Shown here in pieces: positions 1 to 8,823 of a DNA stretch of 33,327 nt. Each line of letters starts with the position of its first letter. Positions within the stretch are counted from its first letter, which is position 1. The translations under genes and the position numbers were made by a program. This DNA is from Parvibaculum sp. (lineage in GTDB: Bacteria > Pseudomonadota > Alphaproteobacteria > Parvibaculales > Parvibaculaceae). The DNA is taken from NCBI GenBank assembly GCA_030682415.1, contig JAUXOE010000058.1, positions 1 to 33,327 on the forward strand, given 5' to 3'. The notes under the pieces were generated by a model. That model searched no databases and was not told the DNA's origin. It saw only the letters and a list, made by a program, of their open reading frames with translations.

Positions 1-587
1 TTGACCTCATGGCCGAGGCCGGGGATCGGCACGCCCTGGCAGACGATGCCCGCTTCAGAGAGCGCCTTGACCGAGGCCATCATGCCGTAGAGCGGCGCCA
101 GCGCATCCTGCTCGCCATGCACCAGCATGACGGGCGGCTTCGATGTCATTTCGCCTGCCAGCCTGCCGGCGCCGACAAGGCCGCCGGAGAAGCCCAGCAC
201 GGCGGCCGGCGCGACGGCGCGGCGCAAGCCCAGATGCAGCGCCATCACCGTGCCCTGGCTGAAGCCGACCAGGGCGAGACGTTCGGGCCCGAGATTGTCT
301 TGCGCCAGTTCGGCGTCGAGAAAAGCATGGAGCGCCGGCGCGGCTTCGACCGCATCGTCATAGAGGCGCGGATCGCCGGCCGGGCGTTTGCCGATCCACT
401 GGAAGCCACCGTCTTTCGTGGGTGTCGGGCCGTCCGGCGCGGCGAAGGCAACATTGGGCATCGAGGCTTGCCAGAAATCGGCGAAGGACATCAGCGCCGC
501 GCCCGCGGAACCGTAGCCGTGCAGGAAGACCACCAGCCATTCGGCCTTGCCGGAGGCGGCGGGGCGGCGGAGAGTGTTGAGCGTCAC
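1..587 (-). CDS. alpha/beta-hydrolase, phospholipase/carboxylesterase family (partial, 3' end outside window)
   Basis: The minus strand encodes at least 195 residues of a serine hydrolase of the phospholipase/carboxylesterase (Abhydrolase_2) family, probably a cytosolic esterase. The oxyanion motif LHGYGS is at about residues 22-27. The nucleophile elbow GFSQG puts Ser at 110, the acid is Asp161 in HGEQD, and the His is 193 in GLGHE, so the whole triad is inside the window and only the C-terminus is cut off. The start is GTG at 587-585. It overlaps the TGA of the upstream aminotransferase in a GTGA arrangement, which argues for translational coupling and one transcript. The natural substrate cannot be told from sequence. 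Family assignment is firm, function is not. Confidence 0.85.
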   Translation of the reverse strand, partial: MTLNTLRRPAASGKAEWLVVFLHGYGSAGAALMSFADFWQASMPNVAFAAPDGPTPTKDGGFQWIGKRPAGDPRLYDDAVEAAPALHAFLDAELAQDNLGPERLALVGFSQGTVMALHLGLRRAVAPAAVLGFSGGLVGAGRLAGEMTSKPPVMLVHGEQDALAPLYGMMASVKALSEAGIVCQGVPIPGLGHEV

Positions 588-1777
588 CCGCCCTGCCCCT
601 TCGCATAAGCCTTCAACCGCGCGCTGGCGTCGTCGAGCACCGCGTCCTGCTTGCAGAAGCAGAAGCGGGCGAGATGTTGCGGGGCTTGCGCGGGATCGGC
701 GTAGAAGGCCGAGACCGGGATTGCCGAGACTTTCGCCTTGACCGTGATCTCGCGGCAGAATTCGTCGTCAGTGCCATTGAATCCAAGGGAGCGGAAATCG
801 GCCGAGATGAAATAGGTTCCGTCCGTGGGCAGAACATCGAGGCCGGCATCGGCCAACCCCTTGGCCAGCCGGTCGCGCTTTGCTTGCAGCGACGAAGCCA
901 GCTGCGCGAAATAGGCGTCGTCCTGTTCGAGCCCCCAGGCGATGGCCAGTTGCAGCGGCGGCGGGGTGGTGAAGGTGACGAATTGGTGGGTCTTGGCGAC
1001 CGGCGCCATCAGGTTTGCCGGGCCGGTGATATAGCCGATGCGCCAGCCGGTCAGCGAGAAAGTCTTGCCGGCCGAGCCGATGCGCAGGCAGCGCTCGCGC
1101 ATGCCGGGCAGCGTCATCAGCGGGATGTGGGCGGCGCCCGAAAAGACCAGATGCTCATAGACCTCGTCGCAGACCGCATAGGCGTCGTGGCGGATCATCA
1201 GGGCGGCGATGGCGTCGAGTTCGGCACGGCTGAAGACCTTGCCGGTCGGGTTCATCGGCGTGTTCAGGAGGATCAGCTTGGTGCGGTCCGAGAAGGCCGC
1301 CTCGAGGGCCTGGAGCGGCAGCGACCAGTGCGGCGGCTCAAGGGCCACGGTCACGACTTTCGCGCCCACGGCCTCGATAATGGGCCTGTAGCTGTCATAG
1401 GCGGGCTCGATCAGGATCGCCTCGTCGCCGGGGTTCAGGAGGCCGATCAGGCAGTCGGCCAAAGCCTCGGTGGCGCCGGAGGTGACCATGGTTTCACTCT
1501 GCCAGTCGATGTCGAGGCCGTAGAAGCGGTTGTTGGCGGCGGCGACCGCCCGGCGCAGCTCCGACATGCCCATCATCGGCGGATACTGGTTGGGGCCGTC
1601 GATGATGGCCTTGGCGGCGACGGCGCGGATGTCGTCCGGGCCCTCGTCATCGGGGAAGCCCTGGCCGAGATTGATGGCGCCATGTTCGGATGCCAGCGCC
1701 GACATGGTGGTGAAGATGGTCGTGCCCAGACCCGAAAACACCCGGCTTGCCGCCCGCATAGGCTCCGCCCCCGTCAT
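584..1777 (-). CDS. class I/II pyridoxal-phosphate aminotransferase (methionine/kynurenine aminotransferase-like)
   Basis: A fold-type I aminotransferase of about 397 residues, the usual length for the family. The N-terminal INLGQGFPD motif resembles YbdL/kynurenine-aminotransferase-type enzymes. NTPMNPTG lies near residue 175, the cofactor-binding Asp in CDEVYEH near 204, and the Schiff-base Lys in SAGKTFSLTGWR near 238. It should transfer the amino group of a hydrophobic, aromatic or sulfur amino acid to a 2-oxo acid in the cytosol; DapC-like activity is also possible. ATG at 1777 was chosen. A TTG at 1792 and an ATG at 1759 are alternatives, and the last is preceded by a GGAG. The stop overlaps the start of the downstream hydrolase by 4 nt. 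The exact substrate is unknown. Confidence 0.88.
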   Translation of the reverse strand: MTGAEPMRAASRVFSGLGTTIFTTMSALASEHGAINLGQGFPDDEGPDDIRAVAAKAIIDGPNQYPPMMGMSELRRAVAAANNRFYGLDIDWQSETMVTSGATEALADCLIGLLNPGDEAILIEPAYDSYRPIIEAVGAKVVTVALEPPHWSLPLQALEAAFSDRTKLILLNTPMNPTGKVFSRAELDAIAALMIRHDAYAVCDEVYEHLVFSGAAHIPLMTLPGMRERCLRIGSAGKTFSLTGWRIGYITGPANLMAPVAKTHQFVTFTTPPPLQLAIAWGLEQDDAYFAQLASSLQAKRDRLAKGLADAGLDVLPTDGTYFISADFRSLGFNGTDDEFCREITVKAKVSAIPVSAFYADPAQAPQHLARFCFCKQDAVLDDASARLKAYAKGQGG

Positions 1778-2424
<647 letters not shown>

Positions 2425-2437
2425 CGGACGACAGCGG

Positions 2438-2455
2438 CGCCTCGACAGCGAGGCG
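2438..2455 (+). promoter_or_regulatory. hairpin in the glnB-glnA intercistronic gap
   Basis: CGCCTCG and CGAGGCG form a perfect 7-bp stem with a 4-nt loop, starting 14 nt after the glnB stop. No T-run follows, so it is not a classic terminator. It could protect the glnB message or set the glnB:glnA ratio by processing or partial termination. A second, imperfect G/C stem spans about 2471-2501. The function is inferred. Confidence 0.4.
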
Positions 2456-2567
2456 TCGAACGACAGACGGCGCGCCGCGGCCCCCAAAAGGTCCGCGCGC
2501 GATTTTCACAAGGGGGCGCAAGCCCGACGCACGAACCCCTAAAGGACAACAGGGAAAAGAGGATCAA

Positions 2568-3974
2568 ATGGCCGGCAAACCTATTCAGCAGCTCATCAAG
2601 GAAAAGGACGTCAAATATATCGACCTGCGCTTCACCGATCCGCGCGGCAAGATGCAGCACGTCACGTTCGACATCGGCTTCTGCGACGACGATTTCTGGG
2701 CCGAAGGCACGATGTTCGACGGCTCATCCATTGCCGGCTGGAAGGCGATCAACGAGTCCGACATGGTGCTGCTGCCCGATACGGCGACGGCGGTGATCGA
2801 CCCCTTCTATGCGCAGACGACGCTGGCCGTGTTCTGCGACATCATGGAACCGTCGACCGGCGAGTCCTATAGCCGCGACCCGCGCGGCACGGCGAAGCTC
2901 GCCGAGGCCTATCTCAAGTCGACCGGCATCGGCGACACGATCGTGTTCGGGCCGGAAGCCGAATTCTTCATCTTCGACGACGTCAAGTTCTCGACCTCGC
3001 CCTACAAGACCGGCTTCGAAGTCGACTCGGTCGAACTGCCGACCAATACCGACACCCATTACGAGACCGGCAATCTCGGCCATCGTCCGCGCACCAAGGG
3101 CGGCTATTTCCCGGCCAATCCGATCGACTCGTGCCAGGACCTGCGCGGCGAAATGCTGACGGTCATGGAGGAAATGGGCGTCAAGATCGAAAAGCACCAT
3201 CACGAAGTGGCCGCCGCGCAGCACGAGCTCGGCACCAAGTTCCAGACGCTGACGACGGCCGCCGACCACATGCAGATCTACAAATATGTGATCCACAATG
3301 TGGCGCAGGCGTTCGGCAAATCGGCGACGTTCATGCCGAAGCCGGTGTTCGGCGACAACGGTTCGGGCATGCATTGCCACCAGTCGATCTGGAAGGACGG
3401 CAAGCCGCTTTTCGCCGGCAACAAATATGCCGACCTCAGCCAGGAATGCCTGTGGTATATCGGCGGCATCCTGAAGCATGCCAAGGCGCTCAACGCCTTC
3501 ACCAACCCGTCGACCAACAGCTACAAGCGGCTGGTGCCGGGCTATGAAGCGCCGGTGCTGCTGGCCTATTCGGCGCGCAACCGCTCGGCCTCGTGCCGCA
3601 TTCCGCACGGCACGTCACCGAAGTCGAAGCGCATCGAAATCCGCTTCCCCGATCCAACGGCCAATCCCTATCTTGCCTTCGCGGCGATGCTGATGGCCGG
3701 CCTTGACGGGATCGAGAACAAGATCGATCCGGGCGGGCCGATGGACAAGAACCTCTACGACCTGCCGCCGGCGGAACTGAAGAATATTCCGACGGTTGCC
3801 GGCTCGCTGCGCGAAGCCCTGGTCGCGGTCGATGCCGACCGCAAGTTCCTGACCAAGGGCAATGTGTTCTCCGACGAACAGATCGACGGCTATCTCGAAC
3901 TGAAGTGGGAAGAATGCATGCGTTACGAAATGACGCCGCATCCGGTCGAGTACGACATGTATTATTCCTGCTGA
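2568..3974 (+). CDS. glnA: glutamine synthetase type I
   Basis: A 468-residue GSI enzyme that makes glutamine from glutamate, ammonia and ATP as a cytosolic dodecamer. Visible features are DGSS at 51-54, the ATP/metal segment FGPEAEFF at 127-134, the [12 protein letters not shown] motif at 258-269, and NRSASCRIP near 338-346 in the glutamate-binding region. Tyr397 in NLYDLPP matches the adenylylation site, so this is the GSI-beta form controlled by GlnE and PII. The ATG follows a purine-rich GGAAAAGAGGA stretch. The gene is downstream of glnB and ends in a strong terminator, so it is probably the last gene of the operon. Nothing is unusual about it. Confidence 0.98.
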   Translation: MAGKPIQQLIKEKDVKYIDLRFTDPRGKMQHVTFDIGFCDDDFWAEGTMFDGSSIAGWKAINESDMVLLPDTATAVIDPFYAQTTLAVFCDIMEPSTGESYSRDPRGTAKLAEAYLKSTGIGDTIVFGPEAEFFIFDDVKFSTSPYKTGFEVDSVELPTNTDTHYETGNLGHRPRTKGGYFPANPIDSCQDLRGEMLTVMEEMGVKIEKHHHEVAAAQHELGTKFQTLTTAADHMQIYKYVIHNVAQAFGKSATFMPKPVFGDNGSGMHCHQSIWKDGKPLFAGNKYADLSQECLWYIGGILKHAKALNAFTNPSTNSYKRLVPGYEAPVLLAYSARNRSASCRIPHGTSPKSKRIEIRFPDPTANPYLAFAAMLMAGLDGIENKIDPGGPMDKNLYDLPPAELKNIPTVAGSLREALVAVDADRKFLTKGNVFSDEQIDGYLELKWEECMRYEMTPHPVEYDMYYSC

Positions 3975-3995
3975 TCGAGCCGGAATGGAGAATGG

Positions 3996-4025
3996 AAAGG
4001 CCGGTGCGCAAGCGCCGGCCTTTTT
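3996..4025 (+). terminator. Rho-independent terminator of glnBA
   Basis: AAAGGCCGG (3996-4004) pairs with CCGGCCTTT (4015-4023) around a GC-rich loop that can pair further, and the arm runs into five Ts. It starts 22 nt after the glnA stop. This is a textbook intrinsic terminator. Confidence 0.9.
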
Positions 4026-4040
4026 CGTTTGCGCGGGCGA

Positions 4041-4100
4041 GGATGTTCGCTCCGCTCACGGAACGTCCGCGGATATTCGCTCCGTTCACGGAGCGTCCGG
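4041..4100 (+). repeat. two tandem 30-bp repeats with palindromic cores
   Basis: Copies at 4041-4070 and 4071-4100 match at 26 of 30 positions and abut with no spacer. Each contains an inverted repeat. In copy 2 it is a perfect 7-bp stem, CGCTCCG (4078-4084) against CGGAGCG (4089-4095) with loop TTCA. In copy 1 one pair is lost to a substitution. The position just after a terminator fits a REP-like intergenic palindrome. It is not CRISPR, because there are no spacers. Confidence 0.7.
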
Positions 4101-4157
4101 CTCGTATATCGGTCAGCAGGGCTGACTCAAGAAACGCGGCGGAACCCCTTATTTTTC

Positions 4158-4187
4158 TTGACCTTTTTCGGATTTGAGGCGTAGCAT
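4158..4187 (+). promoter_or_regulatory. candidate strong promoter driving the 4.2-4.5 kb RNA
   Basis: TTGACC at 4158-4163 and TAGCAT at 4182-4187 are separated by 18 nt in an A/T-rich setting, with a T-rich stretch directly upstream. This resembles a housekeeping (RpoD) promoter. It would start transcription near 4194 and point into the foldable block, with no open reading frame behind it. Confidence 0.5.
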
Positions 4188-4193
4188 TCTACT

Positions 4194-4508
4194 GTCTCAC
4201 GAAGGAGGAGGTTTCGAAGATGGCTCCACCGACGCAGGTTGAATTCCTGTAAAGAATACGGAATTCGATCCTCTGCCAAGACCCGACGCTGTTCTCATGC
4301 GTGACCGGTCGGTAAACCGTTTAGGCCAAGGGAAAAGCGCGGATAAACACTGACGCCAGCGTCATGCTAATTGAGCGCGCGGGCATAAGGCACGGAGATA
4401 AGCCCGGCTTTATAGTGCGGGCGAGTGCGAGTAGCACATCCAAAAGCAACCCCGCGAGGGAACGCCCGACAGGAAAATCCGGGGCTTCCGCTTGAGCGGG
4501 GTTGCGCT
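4194..4508 (+). ncRNA. candidate structured non-coding RNA of unassigned family
   Basis: About 315 nt without a credible reading frame and dense in local pairings. These are: GAATTCC (4241-4247) with GGAATTC (4260-4266), extended by GTA/TAC around loop AAGAA; TGACG (4351-4355) with CGTCA (4360-4364), enclosed by GCGCG (4337-4341) and CGCGC (4376-4380); GCCCG (4402-4406) with CGGGC (4418-4422); GTGC (4425-4428) with GCAC (4434-4437); and a 10-bp closing stem GCAACCCCGC (4446-4455) with GCGGGGTTGC (4496-4505) enclosing GGAA/TTCC and CCCG/CGGG. The first half is visibly less GC-rich than the neighbouring genes. I could not match it to RNase P, tmRNA, SRP RNA, 6S RNA or a known riboswitch by eye. 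Ends are estimates. Confidence 0.5.
4446..4505 (-). terminator. possible minus-strand terminator of the MBL-hydrolase operon
   Basis: Read on the minus strand, the 10-bp stem GCAACCCCGC/GCGGGGTTGC is followed by TTTTGG, 22 nt beyond the stop of the MBL-fold gene. It could therefore terminate that operon instead of, or as well as, forming the 3' domain of the plus-strand RNA. The 40-nt interior and the short T-run make it a non-standard terminator. Confidence 0.35.
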
Positions 4509-4526
4509 ATATGAAAATTCAGAAAT

Positions 4527-5294
4527 TCAACCGTCCCGCCGCGCCAGATAGTCGTCGCAGAGTTCGACGAGTCGGGCGCCGTCGAAGCTCGGATCGTGGC
4601 CGCCGTGAACGGTGCGCGGTGCCATGTCGCGCAGACGGCGGATCGTTTTCACATAGGCGGCAATGTCCGAGCCCGGCAGTTCGTCGAGCAGCGGGCCGTC
4701 ATAGATTGCGTCGCCGGAAAAGAGCGTCTGCGTTTTTTCCTCCCACAAGCCGACCGAACCCGGCGAATGACCGGGCAGATGCATGACCTCGAAACGGCGG
4801 TCGCCGAGATCGACGGCGTCGCCCTCGCCGATCAGGCCGGTGGCTTGCGTTGAGGTGATGCCATAGGTGGCGATGTCGTAGCCTTCATGCGGCAGTGCAT
4901 CGATCAGCACTTCATCGCGGCCGAGGCCATAGCCGGCGAGCGCCTCGCGGATATCTTCGGGAAAGGCGGCGGCCGAGAGCGCGGCGAATTCGGTGTAGCG
5001 CTCCATGCGCGGCGCTTCGGCGGGGTGCATCAGCCGGTTCTCGAATTCGTGCAGCGAGCCGACATGGTCGTAGTGGCTGTGGGTGGCGACGGCGACCAGC
5101 GGATTGCCGGAGAGGCCGGCGATCTCGGCGGCCAGCGAGCAGACGCCGGTGCCGGTGTCGATCACCAGGTCGCGGTCGCGGCCGCGCACGAACCAGATGT
5201 TGCAGCGGATGAAAGGATGGACATGCGGCTCGAAGAGGAGCGTCACGCCGTCGTCCATCTGCCGCCGTTCGAACCATCGCTCCGCGATTTTCAC
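4527..5294 (-). CDS. metallo-beta-lactamase-fold hydrolase
   Basis: A 255-residue MBL-fold protein. The zinc-binding signature THSHYDH (71-77) supplies the HxHxDH ligands. HLPGHSPGS and FSGDAIYDG provide the further His and bridging Asp, and HGGHD near the C-terminus the last His. This is a complete dinuclear metal site, so the enzyme should be an active hydrolase such as a lactonase, glyoxalase II-like thioesterase or phosphodiesterase; the substrate is not predictable. There is no signal peptide, so it is cytosolic. The start is GTG at 5294 behind AAGGAGA. It lies 17 nt after the flavin oxidoreductase on the same strand, so the two are probably cotranscribed. Confidence 0.88.
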   Translation of the reverse strand: MKIAERWFERRQMDDGVTLLFEPHVHPFIRCNIWFVRGRDRDLVIDTGTGVCSLAAEIAGLSGNPLVAVATHSHYDHVGSLHEFENRLMHPAEAPRMERYTEFAALSAAAFPEDIREALAGYGLGRDEVLIDALPHEGYDIATYGITSTQATGLIGEGDAVDLGDRRFEVMHLPGHSPGSVGLWEEKTQTLFSGDAIYDGPLLDELPGSDIAAYVKTIRRLRDMAPRTVHGGHDPSFDGARLVELCDDYLARRDG

Positions 5295-5311
5295 ACTGTC
5301 TCCTTCGCCAC

Positions 5312-6613
5312 TCAGGGGCGCTGCAAGGCGGCGGCCGTTCGCGCCTCGTTTTTCGCGTAGTTGCGGAAGGCCGAGAAGACACCCATGCGCGGGTCGGGAT
5401 CCTGTCCAGCGCCCATGCGTAGCAGCTGCAGGCAGAACCAGCCCTGCTGGCCCCAGCCGTTCATCGCCTTGACCAGATTGAAGCGGCTGTGGGGGCCGAG
5501 AATGCCGGGACCGATGCGCAGCGTCTTTTCATAGGCCGGCGTTTCGCGCGCCGTGCCGGCGAGCAGCTTTGCGGGAATGGCCGGGTCGACGCAGAGCGGA
5601 CGCGCAAGGCCGACGAGATCGATGGTGGCGCTCGCCAGCGCCGCGTTCATGCCGGCCGCGGTGCGGAAGCCGCCCGTCACCATCAGCGGCATCTTGACCG
5701 CCGCGCGGATGTCTTTCGCGTATTCGAGGAAATAGGCCTCGCGGGCAATGGTGCTTTCGCGGCGGGGTTCGGATTTTTCGGGATGCAGCGTCATGTCGTC
5801 GAGACCGACAAGGCGCGGCTGCTCATAGGTGCCGCCGGAGATTTCAAGGAGGTCGAGGCCTTCGGCGTCGAGCCAGGCGGCAACCCGGATCGCGTCTTCG
5901 TGGGAGAAGCCGCCGCGCTGGAAATCGGCCGAGTTCAGTTTCACCGAAACCGGAAAATCGACGCCGACCACCTTGCGCACGCCGCGCACGATTTCGAGCA
6001 GCAGACGGGCACGGTTTTCAAGGCTGCCGCCCCACTCGTCGGTGCGGCTGTTGACGTCGGGCGAGAGAAACTCCGAAATCAGGTAGCCGTGTGCGCCGTG
6101 GATCTGCACGCCGGTGAAGCCGGTGTCGCGAGCAATGGTGGCGACATGGGCGAAGCGGCCAATCACATCCTCGATCTCGGCCCCGGTCATGGCGCGCGGC
6201 CGGCCGAACTGTCCGCCCGGCATTTCCAGCGGCTTTGCCGAGGGCGCGACGGGCTCCTTGTTGACCGACGCCGGGGTCTGGCGGCCGGCATGGGAAATCT
6301 GCATCCAGAGATGCGTGTCGTTCGCCGTGCCGGCCCTGGCGTAGTCGCGCAGCGCTGCGATTGCCTCGTTCGATTGCGGCCCGTCGATCGCCACATTGCC
6401 GGGGCGCTCCATGTAGCGGCGGTCGACCTGGACGTTGCCGGTCAAGAGCATGCCCGCCCCGCCCTCGGCCCAACGGCGATAGAGGCGGACATGGGCCTCG
6501 GTGGCACGATTATGGGCATCGCCCAGCCCCTCGGTCATGGCGCCCTTGGCGATGCGGTTTTTCAAGGTGGCGCCGCAGGGCAGCGCCAGCGGCGAGGCTA
6601 TGGTGACGGACAT
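5312..6613 (-). CDS. NADH:flavin oxidoreductase, old yellow enzyme family
   Basis: A 433-residue single-domain FMN TIM-barrel protein. IAKGAMTEGL near residue 21, QISHAGRQT near 105 and QIHGAHGYLISEFLSP at 170-185 are typical OYE/NemA-like segments; His172 and His175 lie in the substrate-binding motif. SVKLNSADF and MVTGGFR supply phosphate/FMN contacts. The C-terminal 4Fe-4S/FAD domains of 2,4-dienoyl-CoA reductase are absent, so it is the short ene-reductase type. It probably reduces activated C=C bonds using NAD(P)H. The ATG at 6613 has a GGGAGA Shine-Dalgarno. It is the first gene of a two-gene operon with the MBL hydrolase, and its start faces away from parE. Confidence 0.9.
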   Translation of the reverse strand: MSVTIASPLALPCGATLKNRIAKGAMTEGLGDAHNRATEAHVRLYRRWAEGGAGMLLTGNVQVDRRYMERPGNVAIDGPQSNEAIAALRDYARAGTANDTHLWMQISHAGRQTPASVNKEPVAPSAKPLEMPGGQFGRPRAMTGAEIEDVIGRFAHVATIARDTGFTGVQIHGAHGYLISEFLSPDVNSRTDEWGGSLENRARLLLEIVRGVRKVVGVDFPVSVKLNSADFQRGGFSHEDAIRVAAWLDAEGLDLLEISGGTYEQPRLVGLDDMTLHPEKSEPRRESTIAREAYFLEYAKDIRAAVKMPLMVTGGFRTAAGMNAALASATIDLVGLARPLCVDPAIPAKLLAGTARETPAYEKTLRIGPGILGPHSRFNLVKAMNGWGQQGWFCLQLLRMGAGQDPDPRMGVFSAFRNYAKNEARTAAALQRP

Positions 6614-6768
6614 CGTTTTCTCCCGAATTGCGCGATGACGGACTGTGGCACATCCGTGCGACCTGACAAACCGTTGCAGCGGGTGCTATGCAGACGGTCC
6701 CGGCATGGCGCGCATCGGCGCCGCGCCCTACAATCCCGGTTGATTCTCTCTCACAAAGTTTCGAGTGC

Positions 6769-8817
6769 ATGGCCGCCCCCAAGACGCGCAAACCAGCCGC
6801 TACCGACGACCTCTTTTCCGTTGCCGCAAGCCCCGCGCCTGCCGCGAAGGCCGCCAGGCCTGCGGCCGCCAAAGCGGCAGCGAAGGATGACGGCGGCTAT
6901 TCGGCCAAGGATATCGAGGTGCTGGAGGGGCTTGAGCCCGTGCGGCGGCGGCCGGGCATGTATATCGGCGGCACCGACGAGAAGGCGCTGCATCACCTCT
7001 TTGCCGAAGTACTCGACAACTCGATGGACGAGGCGGTGGCGGGGCACGCCAACTGGATCGAGGTGAGGTTCGACGAGGATGGCAGCCTGACGGTGGCCGA
7101 CAATGGGCGCGGCATTCCGGTCGACCCGCATCCCAAATTCAAGAACAAGTCTGCGCTGGAAGTGATCCTGACGACGCTGCATTCGGGCGGCAAGTTCGGC
7201 GGCAAGGCCTACGAAACATCGGGCGGGCTTCACGGCGTCGGCGTGTCGGTGGTCAATGCGCTCTCCGACCGTTTCGAGGTCGAGGTGGCGCGCGACCAGA
7301 CGCTCTATACGCAGTCCTATGTGCGCGGCGCGCCGACGGGAAAGCTCGCCGACATGGGCCGCGTGCATAACCGTCGTGGCACGCGCATCACCTTCCACCC
7401 CGATCCCGATATTTTCGGCAAGGGCGCGCGCTTCATTCCGAAGCGTCTCTACAAGATGGCGCGCTCCAAGGCTTATCTCTTCGGCGGCGTCGAAATCCGC
7501 TGGAGCTGCGCGGCCTCGCTGATCGGCGACGACACACCGCAAAACGAGGTCCTGCATTTTCCGGGCGGACTGGTCGACTATCTGAAGGCGTCGCTCGAGG
7601 GCTACGACACGGTGACGGCGGATGCTTTCACCGGCAAGGTGTCGAAGGCCGGCAGCCACGGCTCGGTCGAGTGGGCGATTTCGTGGTTTGGCGGCGGCGA
7701 CGGCTTTTTGCATTCCTATTGCAACACGGTGCCGACCATTGAAGGCGGCACACATGAAGCCGGTTTGCGCGCGGCACTGGTGAAGGGCCTCAAGGCCTAT
7801 GCGGAGATGGTGGGCAACAAGAAGGCGGCGCAGATACAGGCCGACGATGTGATCGGCACGGCCGGCGCGATGCTTTCGGTGTTCATCCGGGAACCGGAAT
7901 TCCAGGGCCAGACGAAAGAGAAGCTGTCGAGCCCCGAAGCGCAAAGGCTGGTTGAAAAGGCCATCGGCGATCATTTCGATCACTGGCTGACAGCCGCACC
8001 CCTGCAGGCCAACAAGCTGCTCGACTGGGTGATCGACCGCGCCGACGAACGGATGCGGCGGCGGCAGGAAAAGGACGTGGCGCGCAAGAGCGCGACGCGG
8101 AAGCTGCGCCTGCCCGGCAAGCTCGCCGATTGCAGCCAGTCGGCGGCCGACGGTTCGGAGATTTTCATCGTCGAAGGCGACAGCGCCGGCGGCTCGGCCA
8201 AGCAGGCGCGCGACCGCGCTTCGCAGGCGATCCTGCCGCTTCGGGGCAAAATCCTCAACGTCGCCAGCGCCAGTGGCGCCAAGCTGGCGCAGAACCAGCA
8301 GATTTCCGATCTCATCCAGGCTCTGGGGGTGCGCACCGGTTCGCATTACCGCGAGGCCGATCTTCGCTACGACAAGGTCATCATCATGACCGACGCCGAT
8401 GTCGACGGCGCGCATATCGCATCGCTGCTCATTACCTTTTTCTTCCGGGAACTACCGGAGCTGATCCGGCAGGGGCATCTCTACATGGCAGCGCCGCCGC
8501 TCTACAAGCTGACGCAAGGCGGCAAGACGCTTTACGCCCGCGATGACGCGCACAAGGACGAGCTTCTGGAGAAAGAGTTCACGACCAAAGGCAAGGTCGA
8601 AGTCAGCCGCTTCAAAGGCCTTGGCGAGATGATGCCGGCGCAGTTGAAGGAAACGACGATGGCGCGTGGCAAGCGGACGCTGCTGCGCATCGTGGTTCCC
8701 GCCGATGAGGCGAAGGAGACCGGCGGTGCAATCGAGCGACTGATGGGAAGCAAGCCGGAGCTGCGCTTCCAGTTCATCCAGGAGCATGCAGCTTTCGCCA
8801 GGGATCTCGATATCTGA
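6769..8817 (+). CDS. parE: DNA topoisomerase IV subunit B
   Basis: A 682-residue ATPase subunit of topoisomerase IV, which decatenates daughter chromosomes together with ParC. The GHKL ATPase shows E80/N84 in FAEVLDNSMDEA, DNGRGIP at 111-117 and GGLHGVGVSVVNALS from 152. The TOPRIM part shows EGDSAGGSAK from 469 and DADVDGAHI from 542, both catalytic acid clusters being intact. ParE is preferred over GyrB because of the length and the sequence EVLEGLEPVRRRPGMYIGG. About 45 Ala/Lys-rich, probably disordered residues precede the ATPase fold. ATG 6769 was chosen; an in-frame ATG at 6688 would add an unconvincing 27 residues. The stop is only 6 nt from the stop of the opposing kinase gene, with no terminator between. 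Confidence 0.95.
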   Translation: MAAPKTRKPAATDDLFSVAASPAPAAKAARPAAAKAAAKDDGGYSAKDIEVLEGLEPVRRRPGMYIGGTDEKALHHLFAEVLDNSMDEAVAGHANWIEVRFDEDGSLTVADNGRGIPVDPHPKFKNKSALEVILTTLHSGGKFGGKAYETSGGLHGVGVSVVNALSDRFEVEVARDQTLYTQSYVRGAPTGKLADMGRVHNRRGTRITFHPDPDIFGKGARFIPKRLYKMARSKAYLFGGVEIRWSCAASLIGDDTPQNEVLHFPGGLVDYLKASLEGYDTVTADAFTGKVSKAGSHGSVEWAISWFGGGDGFLHSYCNTVPTIEGGTHEAGLRAALVKGLKAYAEMVGNKKAAQIQADDVIGTAGAMLSVFIREPEFQGQTKEKLSSPEAQRLVEKAIGDHFDHWLTAAPLQANKLLDWVIDRADERMRRRQEKDVARKSATRKLRLPGKLADCSQSAADGSEIFIVEGDSAGGSAKQARDRASQAILPLRGKILNVASASGAKLAQNQQISDLIQALGVRTGSHYREADLRYDKVIIMTDADVDGAHIASLLITFFFRELPELIRQGHLYMAAPPLYKLTQGGKTLYARDDAHKDELLEKEFTTKGKVEVSRFKGLGEMMPAQLKETTMARGKRTLLRIVVPADEAKETGGAIERLMGSKPELRFQFIQEHAAFARDLDI

Positions 8818-8823
8818 GGTCGC

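Noticed and set aside
2724-3608. Minus-strand open frame opposite glnA
   Set aside because: Antisense shadow of a highly conserved enzyme, without recognisable motifs or ribosome-binding site.
4041-4100. CRISPR array
   Set aside because: There are only two copies, directly abutting and without spacers; no cas genes are present.
4194-4508. tmRNA, RNase P RNA, SRP RNA, 6S RNA or cobalamin riboswitch
   Set aside because: Superficially similar snippets (TTCGATC, GGCTCCACC, ACAGGAAAATCC) lack the surrounding conserved core of these families: no tag reading frame, no RNase P core sequence, no SRP GGAAG loop, no B12 box.
6646-6660. Sigma-54-like TGGCAC...GTGCG before parE
   Set aside because: The GG and GC doublets are 9 nt apart instead of the required 10, and a housekeeping topoisomerase gene is an unlikely RpoN target.
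5489-7066. 525-codon plus-strand open frame opposite the flavin oxidoreductase and running into parE
   Set aside because: It spans an intergenic gap and the start of parE in a different frame, has no coherent domain, and is explained by GC-rich codon usage of the real genes.
6751-8415. 554-codon minus-strand open frame opposite parE
   Set aside because: Shadow of parE, Arg/His-rich, no motif.
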